In this document: positions 9,587-16,595 of the stretch, piece by piece
Position numbering within the stretch: the stretch's first letter is position 1
Layout of the letters: each line of letters starts with the position of its first letter
DNA from: Methanobacterium sp. PtaB.Bin024
Lineage (GTDB): Archaea; Methanobacteriota; Methanobacteria; Methanobacteriales; Methanobacteriaceae
Reading direction: 5' to 3'
Assembly: GCA_002067065.1 (NCBI GenBank)
Contig: MVPY01000035.1
Coordinates: 1 to 49,271 of the forward strand
DNA length: 49,271 nucleotides
Notes under the pieces: model-generated
Told to the model about the DNA's origin: nothing
Databases searched by the model: none
The model's input: the letters and a program-made list of their open reading frames with translations, nothing else
Made by a program: the position numbers and the translations under genes

Positions 9587-10339
9587 TTAAAAACGTATCA
9601 CTGAGAATGCCTCTTCTTTTGCAAGGTCAAAGATCAGGACATTAGGTGCCATTATTGGATGTCCTTTTCCAGTAATGATTTTCACGGCTTCAAAAGCTTG
9701 GAGACAACCAACAATATTAGGAACCGGGCTAATTACTGGTGGAACTTCTTTGTTAAGTTTCATAATGTTGGAGGTTATTTTTTCGGTCAGATCTTCTCCT
9801 TGTGAGGGTAATTTAAAAAGTTCTTCATAGGATGGGGTGTCAGGGGTGATCACTGTCACTTGGCCCATGGTGCCGTGGATTGCACCATGGATAAATGGAA
9901 TATCCGTCTCTTTGGCGTATCGACTAACTATGATGCGGGTTAAAAGGTTGTCAAGTGCGTCTATTACTATTTCACTACTCTTCAGTATTTGGTGAACATT
10001 TTCATTGTTTAATTCTTCATTAAATGCTTCGATCTTGATGGAGGGGTTAATTGATTGAAGTTCTTTTTTTGTAACTTCTGTTTTTGGTCTTCCAATACTT
10101 TTAATGTTGCTCATGATCTGTCGGTTGAGGTTAGAGATTTCAAAAAAATCTTTATCAATAATACGGAGTTTTCCAACCCCCATTCTGGCCAACATCTCCA
10201 ATACGGCACCACCTATTCCTCCACAGCCTATGACAGTTATTTGGGATTCTTTAAGTTTTATTTGTTGATTTTCATCAAGAATTCCTTTTTGTCTATCTAC
10301 CATTTCCCAATAAGTTTTTTCATTGTTTTTACTTGGCAT
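9587..10339 (-). CDS. ThiF/MoeB/HesA-family adenylyltransferase (E1-like)
   Basis: 250-residue Rossmann-fold enzyme of the family that adenylylates the C-terminal glycine of ubiquitin-like sulfur carriers (ThiS, MoaD, SAMP). Seen: the nucleotide loop VIGCGGIGGAVLEMLARMGVG near residues 35-55, the DKDFFEISNLNRQ segment with the arginine finger, and VIDALDNLLTR near 120. MoeB-type zinc cysteine pairs (CxxC) are absent, and the usual cross-over-loop cysteine is not evident, although a cysteine occurs in VGCLQAFEAVKII. The ATG at 10339 is chosen because GGTG lies five bases upstream; the reading frame extends to 10402, but those residues are not family-like. No carrier protein gene is adjacent, so the partner is unknown. 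Confidence 0.8.
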   Translation of the reverse strand: MPSKNNEKTYWEMVDRQKGILDENQQIKLKESQITVIGCGGIGGAVLEMLARMGVGKLRIIDKDFFEISNLNRQIMSNIKSIGRPKTEVTKKELQSINPSIKIEAFNEELNNENVHQILKSSEIVIDALDNLLTRIIVSRYAKETDIPFIHGAIHGTMGQVTVITPDTPSYEELFKLPSQGEDLTEKITSNIMKLNKEVPPVISPVPNIVGCLQAFEAVKIITGKGHPIMAPNVLIFDLAKEEAFSVIRF

Positions 10340-10460
10340 AGGAGCACCGAATAGCATTTTACTAAATGGTATGAACACAAATGTGGTTCTTCTTTTATAC
10401 ATTTAATTTTCCACATTTTTAACATTTTTTCATCTGGAACCAAAAATCTGTCATGATAAA

Positions 10461-10487
10461 CAGATATATCATAATTTTATATATCTG
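10461..10487. promoter_or_regulatory. Inverted repeat in divergent promoter region
   Basis: CAGATATAT (10461-10469) and ATATATCTG (10479-10487) are perfect 9-base arms around a 9-base spacer. The site lies between the ThiF-family gene (minus) and the DUF2769 gene (plus) and overlaps TATA-like DNA, so it may be an operator; AT-rich composition makes chance symmetry possible. Confidence 0.35.
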
Positions 10488-10634
10488 AACACGATATATA
10501 TTGTATATTATTCATAAATTTAATGTGATAAATGAAGTACACATCATTAACTGGGTTAATATAAAATCTAATCAATGGTTTAATGTGTAAGAATATAATT
10601 TAAAAAAGGAGAAGATATGAGAGGAGGAGTTGGA

Positions 10635-10925
10635 ATGGACAAATTCACCGAAGCAATGGAAAAAATGTCACAAATGCCTGAAGAACAATATAAAACATTA
10701 ATTAATTTGGAAAAGAAAAAAATATGCATATGCAGGAATTGCCCTAGCTTTAATCAGTGTATGGAGGAGGATAAAGAAGCTTTATTCTGCATTCTTGGGA
10801 AAAGTAGTTGTGATGTAACTATTGCAGAATGTAACTGTTTAGAATGCCCAGCCCACAGTAATTTTGACATGAGACACAAATCTTACTGTGTTGAAGGTTC
10901 AGAGGAGGAACAGCGAAATAAATGA
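10635..10925 (+). CDS. DUF2769-family cysteine-rich small protein
   Basis: 96-residue protein of the DUF2769 family, known mainly from methanogens, function unknown. Cysteines are arranged as ICICRNCPSFNQC near residues 30-42, LFCILGKSSC near 52-61, CNCLECPAH near 68-76 and a final YC near 86, suggesting one or two metal sites. GGAGGAG lies five bases before the ATG at 10635 (MDKFTEAM); an ATG at 10617 is in frame, but the paralogue at 39106-39402 also begins MDKF after GGAGGAG, so the downstream start is preferred. The two proteins share the motif order C(I)C-x2-CP-x3-NQC, GKS-x-C, CxCxxC. Confidence 0.78.
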   Translation: MDKFTEAMEKMSQMPEEQYKTLINLEKKKICICRNCPSFNQCMEEDKEALFCILGKSSCDVTIAECNCLECPAHSNFDMRHKSYCVEGSEEEQRNK

Positions 10926-11089
10926 TATTGGAACTTTTTTGGGGGTTTATTTTTCAGTCCATCTTCTATTCTAATTTCTAATTCTAGCCAATCCCCGTCC
11001 ATTAAATCTTCTAATTCTGTTATTCTTCTTTTTTTCCTAGTTTCTATTGTGGATTGCGTGGGATGGGGTGATTTTTTTATTTTTGACAT
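10883..11089 (-). CDS. Small basic hypothetical protein (uncertain)
   Basis: A 68-codon reading frame, convergent with and overlapping the 3' end of the DUF2769 gene by 43 bases. The translation is hydrophilic and looks protein-like in the middle (RKKRRITELEDLMDGDWLELEIRIEDG), with the AGA/GAA-rich codon use of neighbouring genes. Against it: no ribosome binding site precedes the ATG, and the last 14 codons lie in the antisense of another gene. It fills the space between that gene and tRNA-Met. Function unknown. Confidence 0.35.
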   Translation of the reverse strand: MSKIKKSPHPTQSTIETRKKRRITELEDLMDGDWLELEIRIEDGLKNKPPKKFQYHLFRCSSSEPSTQ

Positions 11090-11175
11090 AGATTACTAAA
11101 TTAGTTGGAAAATAGTGAAAATTTAGCGAAAAATAAAGGATTTAATTTAACAAAATTCTAAATAAACAGAATTTA

Positions 11176-11290
<115 letters not shown>

Positions 11291-11449
11291 GCTTATATGC
11301 TGTTCATTCTTATCTAATTTAAAGTTTTCTATGGCTTGTTTTGGTGGTGCCTACTAATTTATCTATGGTTGGTTTTTATTATATTAATGGACTAAATTTT
11401 TAAATTAATTAAAATTCTAAATAAATTAAAAATTCTATGGATTTACTGC

Positions 11450-11473
11450 ATACATAGAGGTATACATAGAGGT
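11450..11473 (+). repeat. 12-base tandem duplication containing the ribosome binding site
   Basis: ATACATAGAGGT occurs twice without interruption (11450-11461 and 11462-11473), directly before the TTG start of the marker protein 8 gene. Each copy carries a GAGGT Shine-Dalgarno core; only the second is at normal spacing. Confidence 0.8.
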
Positions 11474-11480
11474 GTTATAA

Positions 11481-12311
11481 TTGGATGAACATGTGATGGA
11501 AGCTTTAGGAAAGTCAAAAGTGGTTATTAAAGAGGGGAAGGTGATTAATGTTGAAGAACCACTGATTGATTATTGTCCTCTCTTTCACAAATACAGAGGA
11601 ATCGAAAAACTCAACCCCCAGATCATCCAGGAAAACATGGAGTTCCGTATTAAGGACTTTGGCATGTGCACCAAAGAAAGAAAACTGGAAATGGGCGATT
11701 TCTTATCATTCGGAATATCTGAAACTTTAGGGACATTATTAGATGAAGATATTATTGAATGTGTTGTTATAGTTTGTGAAGGCTGTGGCACAGTAATTGT
11801 TGAGGATCCGGTTCTAGTTCAGGGGATAGGGGGTAGAATTTCAGGTATTATCAGCACCAGTCCCATAAAAGAAATAATCAATACTCTGGGTAAGGAGAAA
11901 GTACTTGATCCAGAAAATGCAAAGATAGATCAAATCCAAGGTGTAATAAAGGCCATAAATAATGGTTACAAGAAAATCGGGGTGACTATTGCCTCGGCAG
12001 ATGATGCACTTAAGATTAGGGAGATAGAAAGTCAGCAGGAGGATGTTAAGATCTATATATTCACAGTTCACACTACAGGCATTTCCCGAGGGAAAGCAGA
12101 GATCCTATTTGAACATGCTGATGTCATCACTGCCTGTGCCTCACTTCATATAAGAAATATCGCAGAGGAGAGAGGTACTTTTTCAGTGGGAGCATCCATA
12201 CCTATTTACGCCATCAGTAAAAACGGTGAAAAGTTCCTGAAAATGAGAATAGAAAAAATAGGGGGATTGAAGGAGAAAAAAGATGCTAAAATCCCTGATC
12301 CTCTCATTTAA
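11481..12311 (+). CDS. Methanogenesis marker protein 8 (DUF2099)
   Basis: 276-residue protein of a family found almost only in methanogens (methanogenesis marker 8); the biochemical role is not settled. Conserved-looking blocks include IDYCPLFHKYRGIEKL near residue 30, FRIKDFGMCT near 55, the pair CEGCGTVIVEDPVLVQGIGGRISGIISTSPI near 100-130 and VITACASLHIRNIAEE near 218. The cysteines C32, C62, CEGC and C221 could bind metal or thiols. The start codon is TTG at 11481, set by GAGGTG ending six bases upstream; this ribosome binding site lies in a perfect tandem duplication (11450-11473). It stands alone with the intron-containing tRNA behind it. Confidence 0.85.
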   Translation: MDEHVMEALGKSKVVIKEGKVINVEEPLIDYCPLFHKYRGIEKLNPQIIQENMEFRIKDFGMCTKERKLEMGDFLSFGISETLGTLLDEDIIECVVIVCEGCGTVIVEDPVLVQGIGGRISGIISTSPIKEIINTLGKEKVLDPENAKIDQIQGVIKAINNGYKKIGVTIASADDALKIREIESQQEDVKIYIFTVHTTGISRGKAEILFEHADVITACASLHIRNIAEERGTFSVGASIPIYAISKNGEKFLKMRIEKIGGLKEKKDAKIPDPLI

Positions 12312-12429
12312 ATGAAAAACATGCCTTTAGAGATTAATTTCAGAAGTATTAACTCATAATTTCAGATGGATTACTTAATTCAAAAACTTGCCACGAAAAT
12401 GTCTTAGTTAAAGGGTATATATGGAATGT

Positions 12430-12810
12430 CTAATCATCCAAACCAGCAAGGGCACGGATTAGAGAACTCTGAGTGACAAGACCCACCAGATTCCCATTAT
12501 CAACTACTGGGATCCTTTGATAACCTTTTTCTGCCATGATCCTGGTGATATTCATGATAGGAGTGCTTTTCTCCGCTACTTCGGGATCTTTACTCATCAA
12601 ATCACCCACTTTAAGACCAAGAGCTTCTCCACCAGCGAGTAAAATGTCACGATGAGTTATTATCCCAACCAACTCACTTTCATCTACAACAGGCAAACCT
12701 CCTACATTGCAACGCATCATCTTAAGTTTGGCTGCCGCCACCAGGTCATCAGGAGAGGTTACATACACTTCCTGGATCATGATATCTTGGGCATGCAATT
12801 TTTTTATCAT
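12430..12810 (-). CDS. CBS-domain pair protein
   Basis: 126-residue soluble protein made of two CBS motifs, about residues 8-60 and 68-124 (VGGLPVVDESELVGIITHRDIL and YQRIPVVDNGNLVGLVTQSSLI), which together form one Bateman module that usually senses adenine nucleotides or S-adenosylmethionine. No catalytic domain is fused, so it probably acts by binding another protein. No clear ribosome binding site precedes the ATG, suggesting a leaderless transcript from a promoter in the 48 bases shared with divergent thiC. Partner unknown. Confidence 0.85.
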   Translation of the reverse strand: MIKKLHAQDIMIQEVYVTSPDDLVAAAKLKMMRCNVGGLPVVDESELVGIITHRDILLAGGEALGLKVGDLMSKDPEVAEKSTPIMNITRIMAEKGYQRIPVVDNGNLVGLVTQSSLIRALAGLDD

Positions 12811-12858
12811 AATATTTAATTCTCAACTACTTACTATATTAAAACGAGGGTGAAAAAA

Positions 12859-14133
12859 GTGACTCAGTTGTACCAGGCTGGCAAAGGCCAGACCACAGAC
12901 GAAATACGAAAAGTAGCCGAAAATGAAGGCATAGATGTTCAAAAACTCACACGTCGAGTTGCTAAAGGTCATGTGGTGATTCCCACCAATAAAAACAGGA
13001 ACACCAAACCCTGTGGCATAGGAAGGGGACTAAGCACCAAGATCAACGCCAATCTGGGTTCTTCCCCTGAACTGGAAAAAGTGGAGTTGGAAATAAAAAA
13101 GGCACAAATAGCAGTACAATATGGTGCTGATGCTGTTATGGATCTTTCTACTGGCTCTAATTTCAGAGAAGTTCGAAATGGAATTATTAAATCTACCAAT
13201 GCACCATTAGGAACGGTTCCTATATATCAAGCAGGGATCAGTGCTGCGAAGAAGCGTGGCGCAGTAGTAAACATGGAGGAAGATGACATGTTCCAGGCAA
13301 TTGAAGAACAGGCCCAAGAAGGGGTTGATTTCATGACAGTCCACAGTGGAATCACATTAGGCACTGTCCAGAAAGTCAAAAACTCTGAAAGGATAATGGG
13401 AGTGGTAAGCAGAGGAGGTGCTTTCCTTGCTGCCTGGATACTTCACAATCAGGAAGAAAACCCATTATACAAAAATTATGATTACCTACTGGAAATTGCC
13501 AGGGAACACGATGTAACTATTTCACTGGGAGATGGTCTCAGACCAGGATGTCTGGCTGATGCTTCAGACATACCTCAGATAAGTGAGCTTATAATCCTGG
13601 GAGATCTGGTAAAAAGAGCTAGAGATGCAGGAGTGCAGGTTATGGTAGAAGGCCCTGGTCATGTACCCTTAAACCAGGTTGAAGCCAACATGCAGATTCA
13701 AAAAACAGTGTGCAAAGGAGCACCATTCTATGTACTGGGCCCCATAGTAACTGATCTGGCACCAGGATACGATCATATAACTTCAGCTATTGGAGGGGCA
13801 TTAGCAGCAAAGGCAGGAGCAGATTTCCTTTGTTACGTTACCCCTGCAGAACATCTATCCATACCAGGATTACAGGAAGTTAAAGAAGGAGTAATCGCAT
13901 CAAAAATAGCTGCACAGGCAGCTGATGTTGCTAAAGGGCATAAAGGTGCGTGGACTAAAGAATTGGAAATGGCCAGAGCAAGAAAGGAATTTGACTGGGA
14001 AAAACAATACCAACTGGCATTTGATCCAGATAAGCCCAGAAAATGCCGTGAAAGGAGGCCAACAGCTCGGAATGATATGTGCACTATGTGTGGAGAATTT
14101 TGTGCCCTTAGAATGGTACGAGATAACATGTAG
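12859..14133 (+). CDS. thiC: Phosphomethylpyrimidine synthase ThiC
   Basis: 424-residue radical SAM enzyme that converts aminoimidazole ribotide to hydroxymethylpyrimidine phosphate for thiamine synthesis. Family blocks: GRGLSTKINANLGSS near residue 57, GADAVMDLSTG near 93, DFMTVHSGIT near 156, SRGGAFLAAWI near 185, SLGDGLRPGCLADASD near 225, MVEGPGHVPLNQ near 265, GGALAAKAGADFLCYVTPAEHL near 315. The C-terminal cluster motif is CTMCGEFC, spacing CX2CX3C, one residue shorter than the CX2CX4C of bacterial ThiC. Start: GTG at 12859 with GAGGGTG six bases upstream; an in-frame GTG at 12850 overlaps that site. I see no thiamine riboswitch in the short leader. Confidence 0.94.
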   Translation: MTQLYQAGKGQTTDEIRKVAENEGIDVQKLTRRVAKGHVVIPTNKNRNTKPCGIGRGLSTKINANLGSSPELEKVELEIKKAQIAVQYGADAVMDLSTGSNFREVRNGIIKSTNAPLGTVPIYQAGISAAKKRGAVVNMEEDDMFQAIEEQAQEGVDFMTVHSGITLGTVQKVKNSERIMGVVSRGGAFLAAWILHNQEENPLYKNYDYLLEIAREHDVTISLGDGLRPGCLADASDIPQISELIILGDLVKRARDAGVQVMVEGPGHVPLNQVEANMQIQKTVCKGAPFYVLGPIVTDLAPGYDHITSAIGGALAAKAGADFLCYVTPAEHLSIPGLQEVKEGVIASKIAAQAADVAKGHKGAWTKELEMARARKEFDWEKQYQLAFDPDKPRKCRERRPTARNDMCTMCGEFCALRMVRDNM

Positions 14134-14334
14134 GTGGCTTTATTGGTTATAGGAGGATATTCATTTGCTTTGCAGATAATAATCCGGTTCAAATTAAATA
14201 CAATGTTTGACATATTAATAGAAAGAGCTTAAAAAAAATCCAGTTTTTTATTAAGAAAACGAATAACTGATAATAATTGGTGTATAATCTTTAGATTGTA
14301 TTAAAAACATGATATTATCAAGGAGAAAATAAAA

Positions 14335-14613
14335 ATGCCAATGCAACATGTTGAAGGTCAAAACAAGGGTCCTGTGGTTCTTTATGCTTTAAGTACTTGC
14401 GGATGGTGTAAAAAGACCCGAATGCTTCTGGAGGAAATTGGGGCAGAGTATGATTATATCTATGTTGATCTTCTTGAGGGTGATGAAAGACAGGAGATAA
14501 TTGAACAAGTGAAGAAATGGAATCCACAACTGTCCTTCCCGACCCTGGTGATAAATAATAAAGAGAGCATAGTAGGATTCAATGAGGATAAAATTAGGGA
14601 GAATCTGGAATGA
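14335..14613 (+). CDS. Glutaredoxin-like protein (CGWC active site)
   Basis: 92-residue thioredoxin-fold protein. The redox site is C22-G-W-C25 after strand VVLYALST; FPTLVINNKESIVGF near residues 69-83 contains the cis-proline of the fold. GGAG lies nine bases before the ATG. Its stop overlaps the start of the next gene by four bases (ATGA), so it is cotranscribed and probably translationally coupled with the ferredoxin-disulfide reductase-rubredoxin protein, the likely electron donor (inference). The organism is expected to lack glutathione, so the physiological substrate may be protein disulfides or ribonucleotide reductase. Confidence 0.88.
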   Translation: MPMQHVEGQNKGPVVLYALSTCGWCKKTRMLLEEIGAEYDYIYVDLLEGDERQEIIEQVKKWNPQLSFPTLVINNKESIVGFNEDKIRENLE

Positions 14614-15119
14614 TTGTGGTTGATGTTTCCGAAGAAGAGCTAAACCGTTTTTACGAAAAGCTGAAGCAGGAAGCTGAATCTGCTGGTTATCATCTTAATC
14701 CCGACGAAGAATTCACCAAGGAACTTCTGGAAAGCATCCTTATAAACAAAAATCGTTATGGGTATGGTGCTTGCCCCTGTCGTTTAGCCTCAGGCATTAA
14801 AGCAGAAGACCTGGATCTTATCTGTCCATGTGACTATCGTGACCCTGATCTGGACGAATTTGGAGCATGTTACTGCGGACTTTATATCTCTGGTGAGGTA
14901 TTAAGTGGTGAAAAAAAATTAACTTCCATACCTGAAAGAAGACCTGGACCAGACCAACGTACCAAAGTTGATGAAAATTCTCATAAACAAACAATAACTG
15001 ATCTTCCTCTGCCAGTGTGGCGATGTAGAGTTTGTGGATATTTATGTGCCAGAGAAGAGCCCCCTGAAACTTGTCCCATCTGTAAAGTTGGGAAGGAACG
15101 ATTTGAAAGATTTTTATAA
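14610..15119 (+). CDS. Ferredoxin:disulfide reductase catalytic domain fused to rubredoxin
   Basis: 169-residue fusion. Residues 1-105 match the catalytic (beta) chain of ferredoxin-thioredoxin reductase, with the three paired-cysteine motifs CPC (55,57), CPC (72,74) and CYC (87,89) that bind a [4Fe-4S] cluster next to a redox disulfide. A linker of about 30 residues leads to a rubredoxin-like domain (WRCRVCGY and CPICKVG; C139, C142, C155, C158) that should bind one iron. Such fusions are known in methanogens as ferredoxin:disulfide reductases. With the coupled glutaredoxin it likely passes electrons from reduced ferredoxin to protein disulfides in the cytoplasm. CYC replaces the CHC of plant-type enzymes. 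Confidence 0.9.
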   Translation: MIVVDVSEEELNRFYEKLKQEAESAGYHLNPDEEFTKELLESILINKNRYGYGACPCRLASGIKAEDLDLICPCDYRDPDLDEFGACYCGLYISGEVLSGEKKLTSIPERRPGPDQRTKVDENSHKQTITDLPLPVWRCRVCGYLCAREEPPETCPICKVGKERFERFL

Positions 15120-15424
15120 GGGTATAATGGAATAAACGTGAGCATGATTCATTTTTTTTAGATTAAGCTAATATTTAGATATTTATCCTGTCATTATGAT
15201 TCACGGGTTGTTTAATCTCTTTTGAAAGGGTTAAAATGTTTTATTAAAGATCATTTTATGCTCTTTAAAAAGGGAAATATTTATTATCAACAACAATCAT
15301 ATAAAGAGTCAGTTAAACAGATCACTTATTAAAAAGTAATGATAATAATGTAATAAATTTAAATAAGTAAAATAATAAATGAAAAAAAATACTCCCCTAA
15401 AACAACCAAGAAGGTGGAAGTCAA
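15120..15424 (+). other. Intergenic region, promoter DNA
   Basis: 305 bases without a gene. A T8 tract near 15150-15158 may end the preceding operon. TATA-like sequences occur near 15278-15288 and 15298-15304. GGTGG at 15411-15415 is the ribosome binding site of the next gene. I see no RNA gene or strong repeat. Confidence 0.5.
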
Positions 15425-16279
15425 ATGGATTATATGTTTGAATTGTATGAGCAAGTTAAGGATGACATGAAATTTTTTATAGCCTCTGATGTAAGGGCAA
15501 AGATATTGATTAGTTTAAGGAGCGGATCTAAGAATTTAGCTGATTTACGTAAGGAAATTCATCTGAGTTCATCTACTATTTTACACGGAATGAACCAATT
15601 GGAACAGAAAAGTTTTATTTTCCGGGAATCAGGAAACTACTCCCTATCTCAAACAGGCGAAGTTGTAGCCAACAAATTAATTGACGTAATGCGTTCATTC
15701 TATTCCCTGAACCTCTGCGAGGGGCTGTTTTTGAACCATGATATTAGTTGCATCCCTCCAGAATTGTTTAAGGATATTGGATGCTTGGAAAAATCATTTA
15801 TTGTAAAATCTACCAGCACCAATATTATGAGGCCTCAAGAGGTTTTATCAGAATTTTTAGCCAAAAGTAAAAACTTTAAACAGCTCACTTCAGTATATAA
15901 CCCATCCAGTGTTCAGATTTTCCTGGAAACCCTGGAAAAAGGCGGTAAAGTTCAGCTTATAATGACTGAAGGGATTATTGATAAACTGGTGGAAACTGCT
16001 GGAGAAGAGAAGCTGGAAAAATGGATCAAAAAAGGAAGTTTACAGTTAATGAAAACAGATGAGGATGTGAAGATATCATTAACCACCGGTGACAATTTCA
16101 TTGCCCTGGGACTGTTTTCAACTGATGGGGCATATGACCTGAATATTTCTTTAATAAGCCGTGGCGAAGAAGCCATTTCATGGGGAAACAGATTATTTGA
16201 TTATTACTTTCAAATAGCTACTCCTGTGATGTTTAAAGCCCGTGAAATACAGGATGAAGTAATGGTCCGGGGAAAATAG
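15425..16279 (+). CDS. FilR1-like winged-helix transcriptional regulator (DUF1724)
   Basis: 284-residue regulator of a family abundant in methanogens. Residues 15-85 form a winged helix (SDVRAKILISLRSGSKNLADLRKEI, recognition part SSSTILHGMNQLEQKSF, wing SGNYSLSQTG). Residues about 125-265 match the FilR1 middle/DUF1724 ligand-binding region (FLAKSKNFKQLTSVYNPSSVQIF, GGKVQLIMTEGIIDKL, FIALGLFSTDGAYDLNISLISRGEEA). It has no receiver domain. GGTGG precedes the ATG. In Methanothrix, FilR1 works with the FilI/FilR2 signalling proteins; here the next gene is a receiver-PAS-ATPase protein, so the two may form a signalling pair (inference). The regulated genes are unknown. Confidence 0.82.
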   Translation: MDYMFELYEQVKDDMKFFIASDVRAKILISLRSGSKNLADLRKEIHLSSSTILHGMNQLEQKSFIFRESGNYSLSQTGEVVANKLIDVMRSFYSLNLCEGLFLNHDISCIPPELFKDIGCLEKSFIVKSTSTNIMRPQEVLSEFLAKSKNFKQLTSVYNPSSVQIFLETLEKGGKVQLIMTEGIIDKLVETAGEEKLEKWIKKGSLQLMKTDEDVKISLTTGDNFIALGLFSTDGAYDLNISLISRGEEAISWGNRLFDYYFQIATPVMFKAREIQDEVMVRGK

Positions 16280-16595
16280 AAGCAACTCTTTTTTTTATTA
16301 GTTGTTACTTTATTTTTTAATTTCAATTATTTTTCCACTAAAACTATTTTTTCCTTGTATGTCTTCCCTAAAACGGATTTTGAATCTTTTATGGAAATTT
16401 TTTTCTGAAAATAAGGTTTATTTTTCAAAAAAAGGCGTCAGAATGCCTGTTAATAATATTCTTTGAATACAAAATAGTAAACTTAAAAGGTTAATGGGCT
16501 GAAATTAAAAATTAAGTATAAATTGACATAGGTCAATACCACTTACATATAGAATAAATAAATTAGAATAAATAAATAATACTTTGTGGGATGTT
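16280..16595 (+). other. Intergenic region with terminator, inverted repeat and tandem repeat
   Basis: 316 bases without a gene. A T8 tract at about 16289-16297, flanked by AGCAACT and AGTTGTT, looks like a terminator for the FilR1-like gene. ATTGAC (16522-16527) and GTCAAT (16532-16537) form a perfect inverted repeat. A 14-base unit starting TAGAATAAAT is repeated in tandem (16550-16563, 16564-16577) just before the next gene; this DNA probably holds that gene's promoter. Confidence 0.55.
16522..16537 (+). promoter_or_regulatory. Inverted repeat, candidate operator
   Basis: Perfect 6-base arms ATTGAC and GTCAAT around ATAG, about 60 bases before the start of the receiver-PAS-ATPase gene and just upstream of a TATA-like ACATATAGAA. 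Its size and symmetry suit a dimeric winged-helix protein such as the FilR1-like regulator encoded upstream; no second copy was seen upstream of that regulator. Confidence 0.4.

Noticed and set aside
12811..12858. Thiamine riboswitch before thiC
   Set aside because: Only 48 bases separate thiC from the divergent CBS gene, too short for a THI element, and no conserved core is seen.
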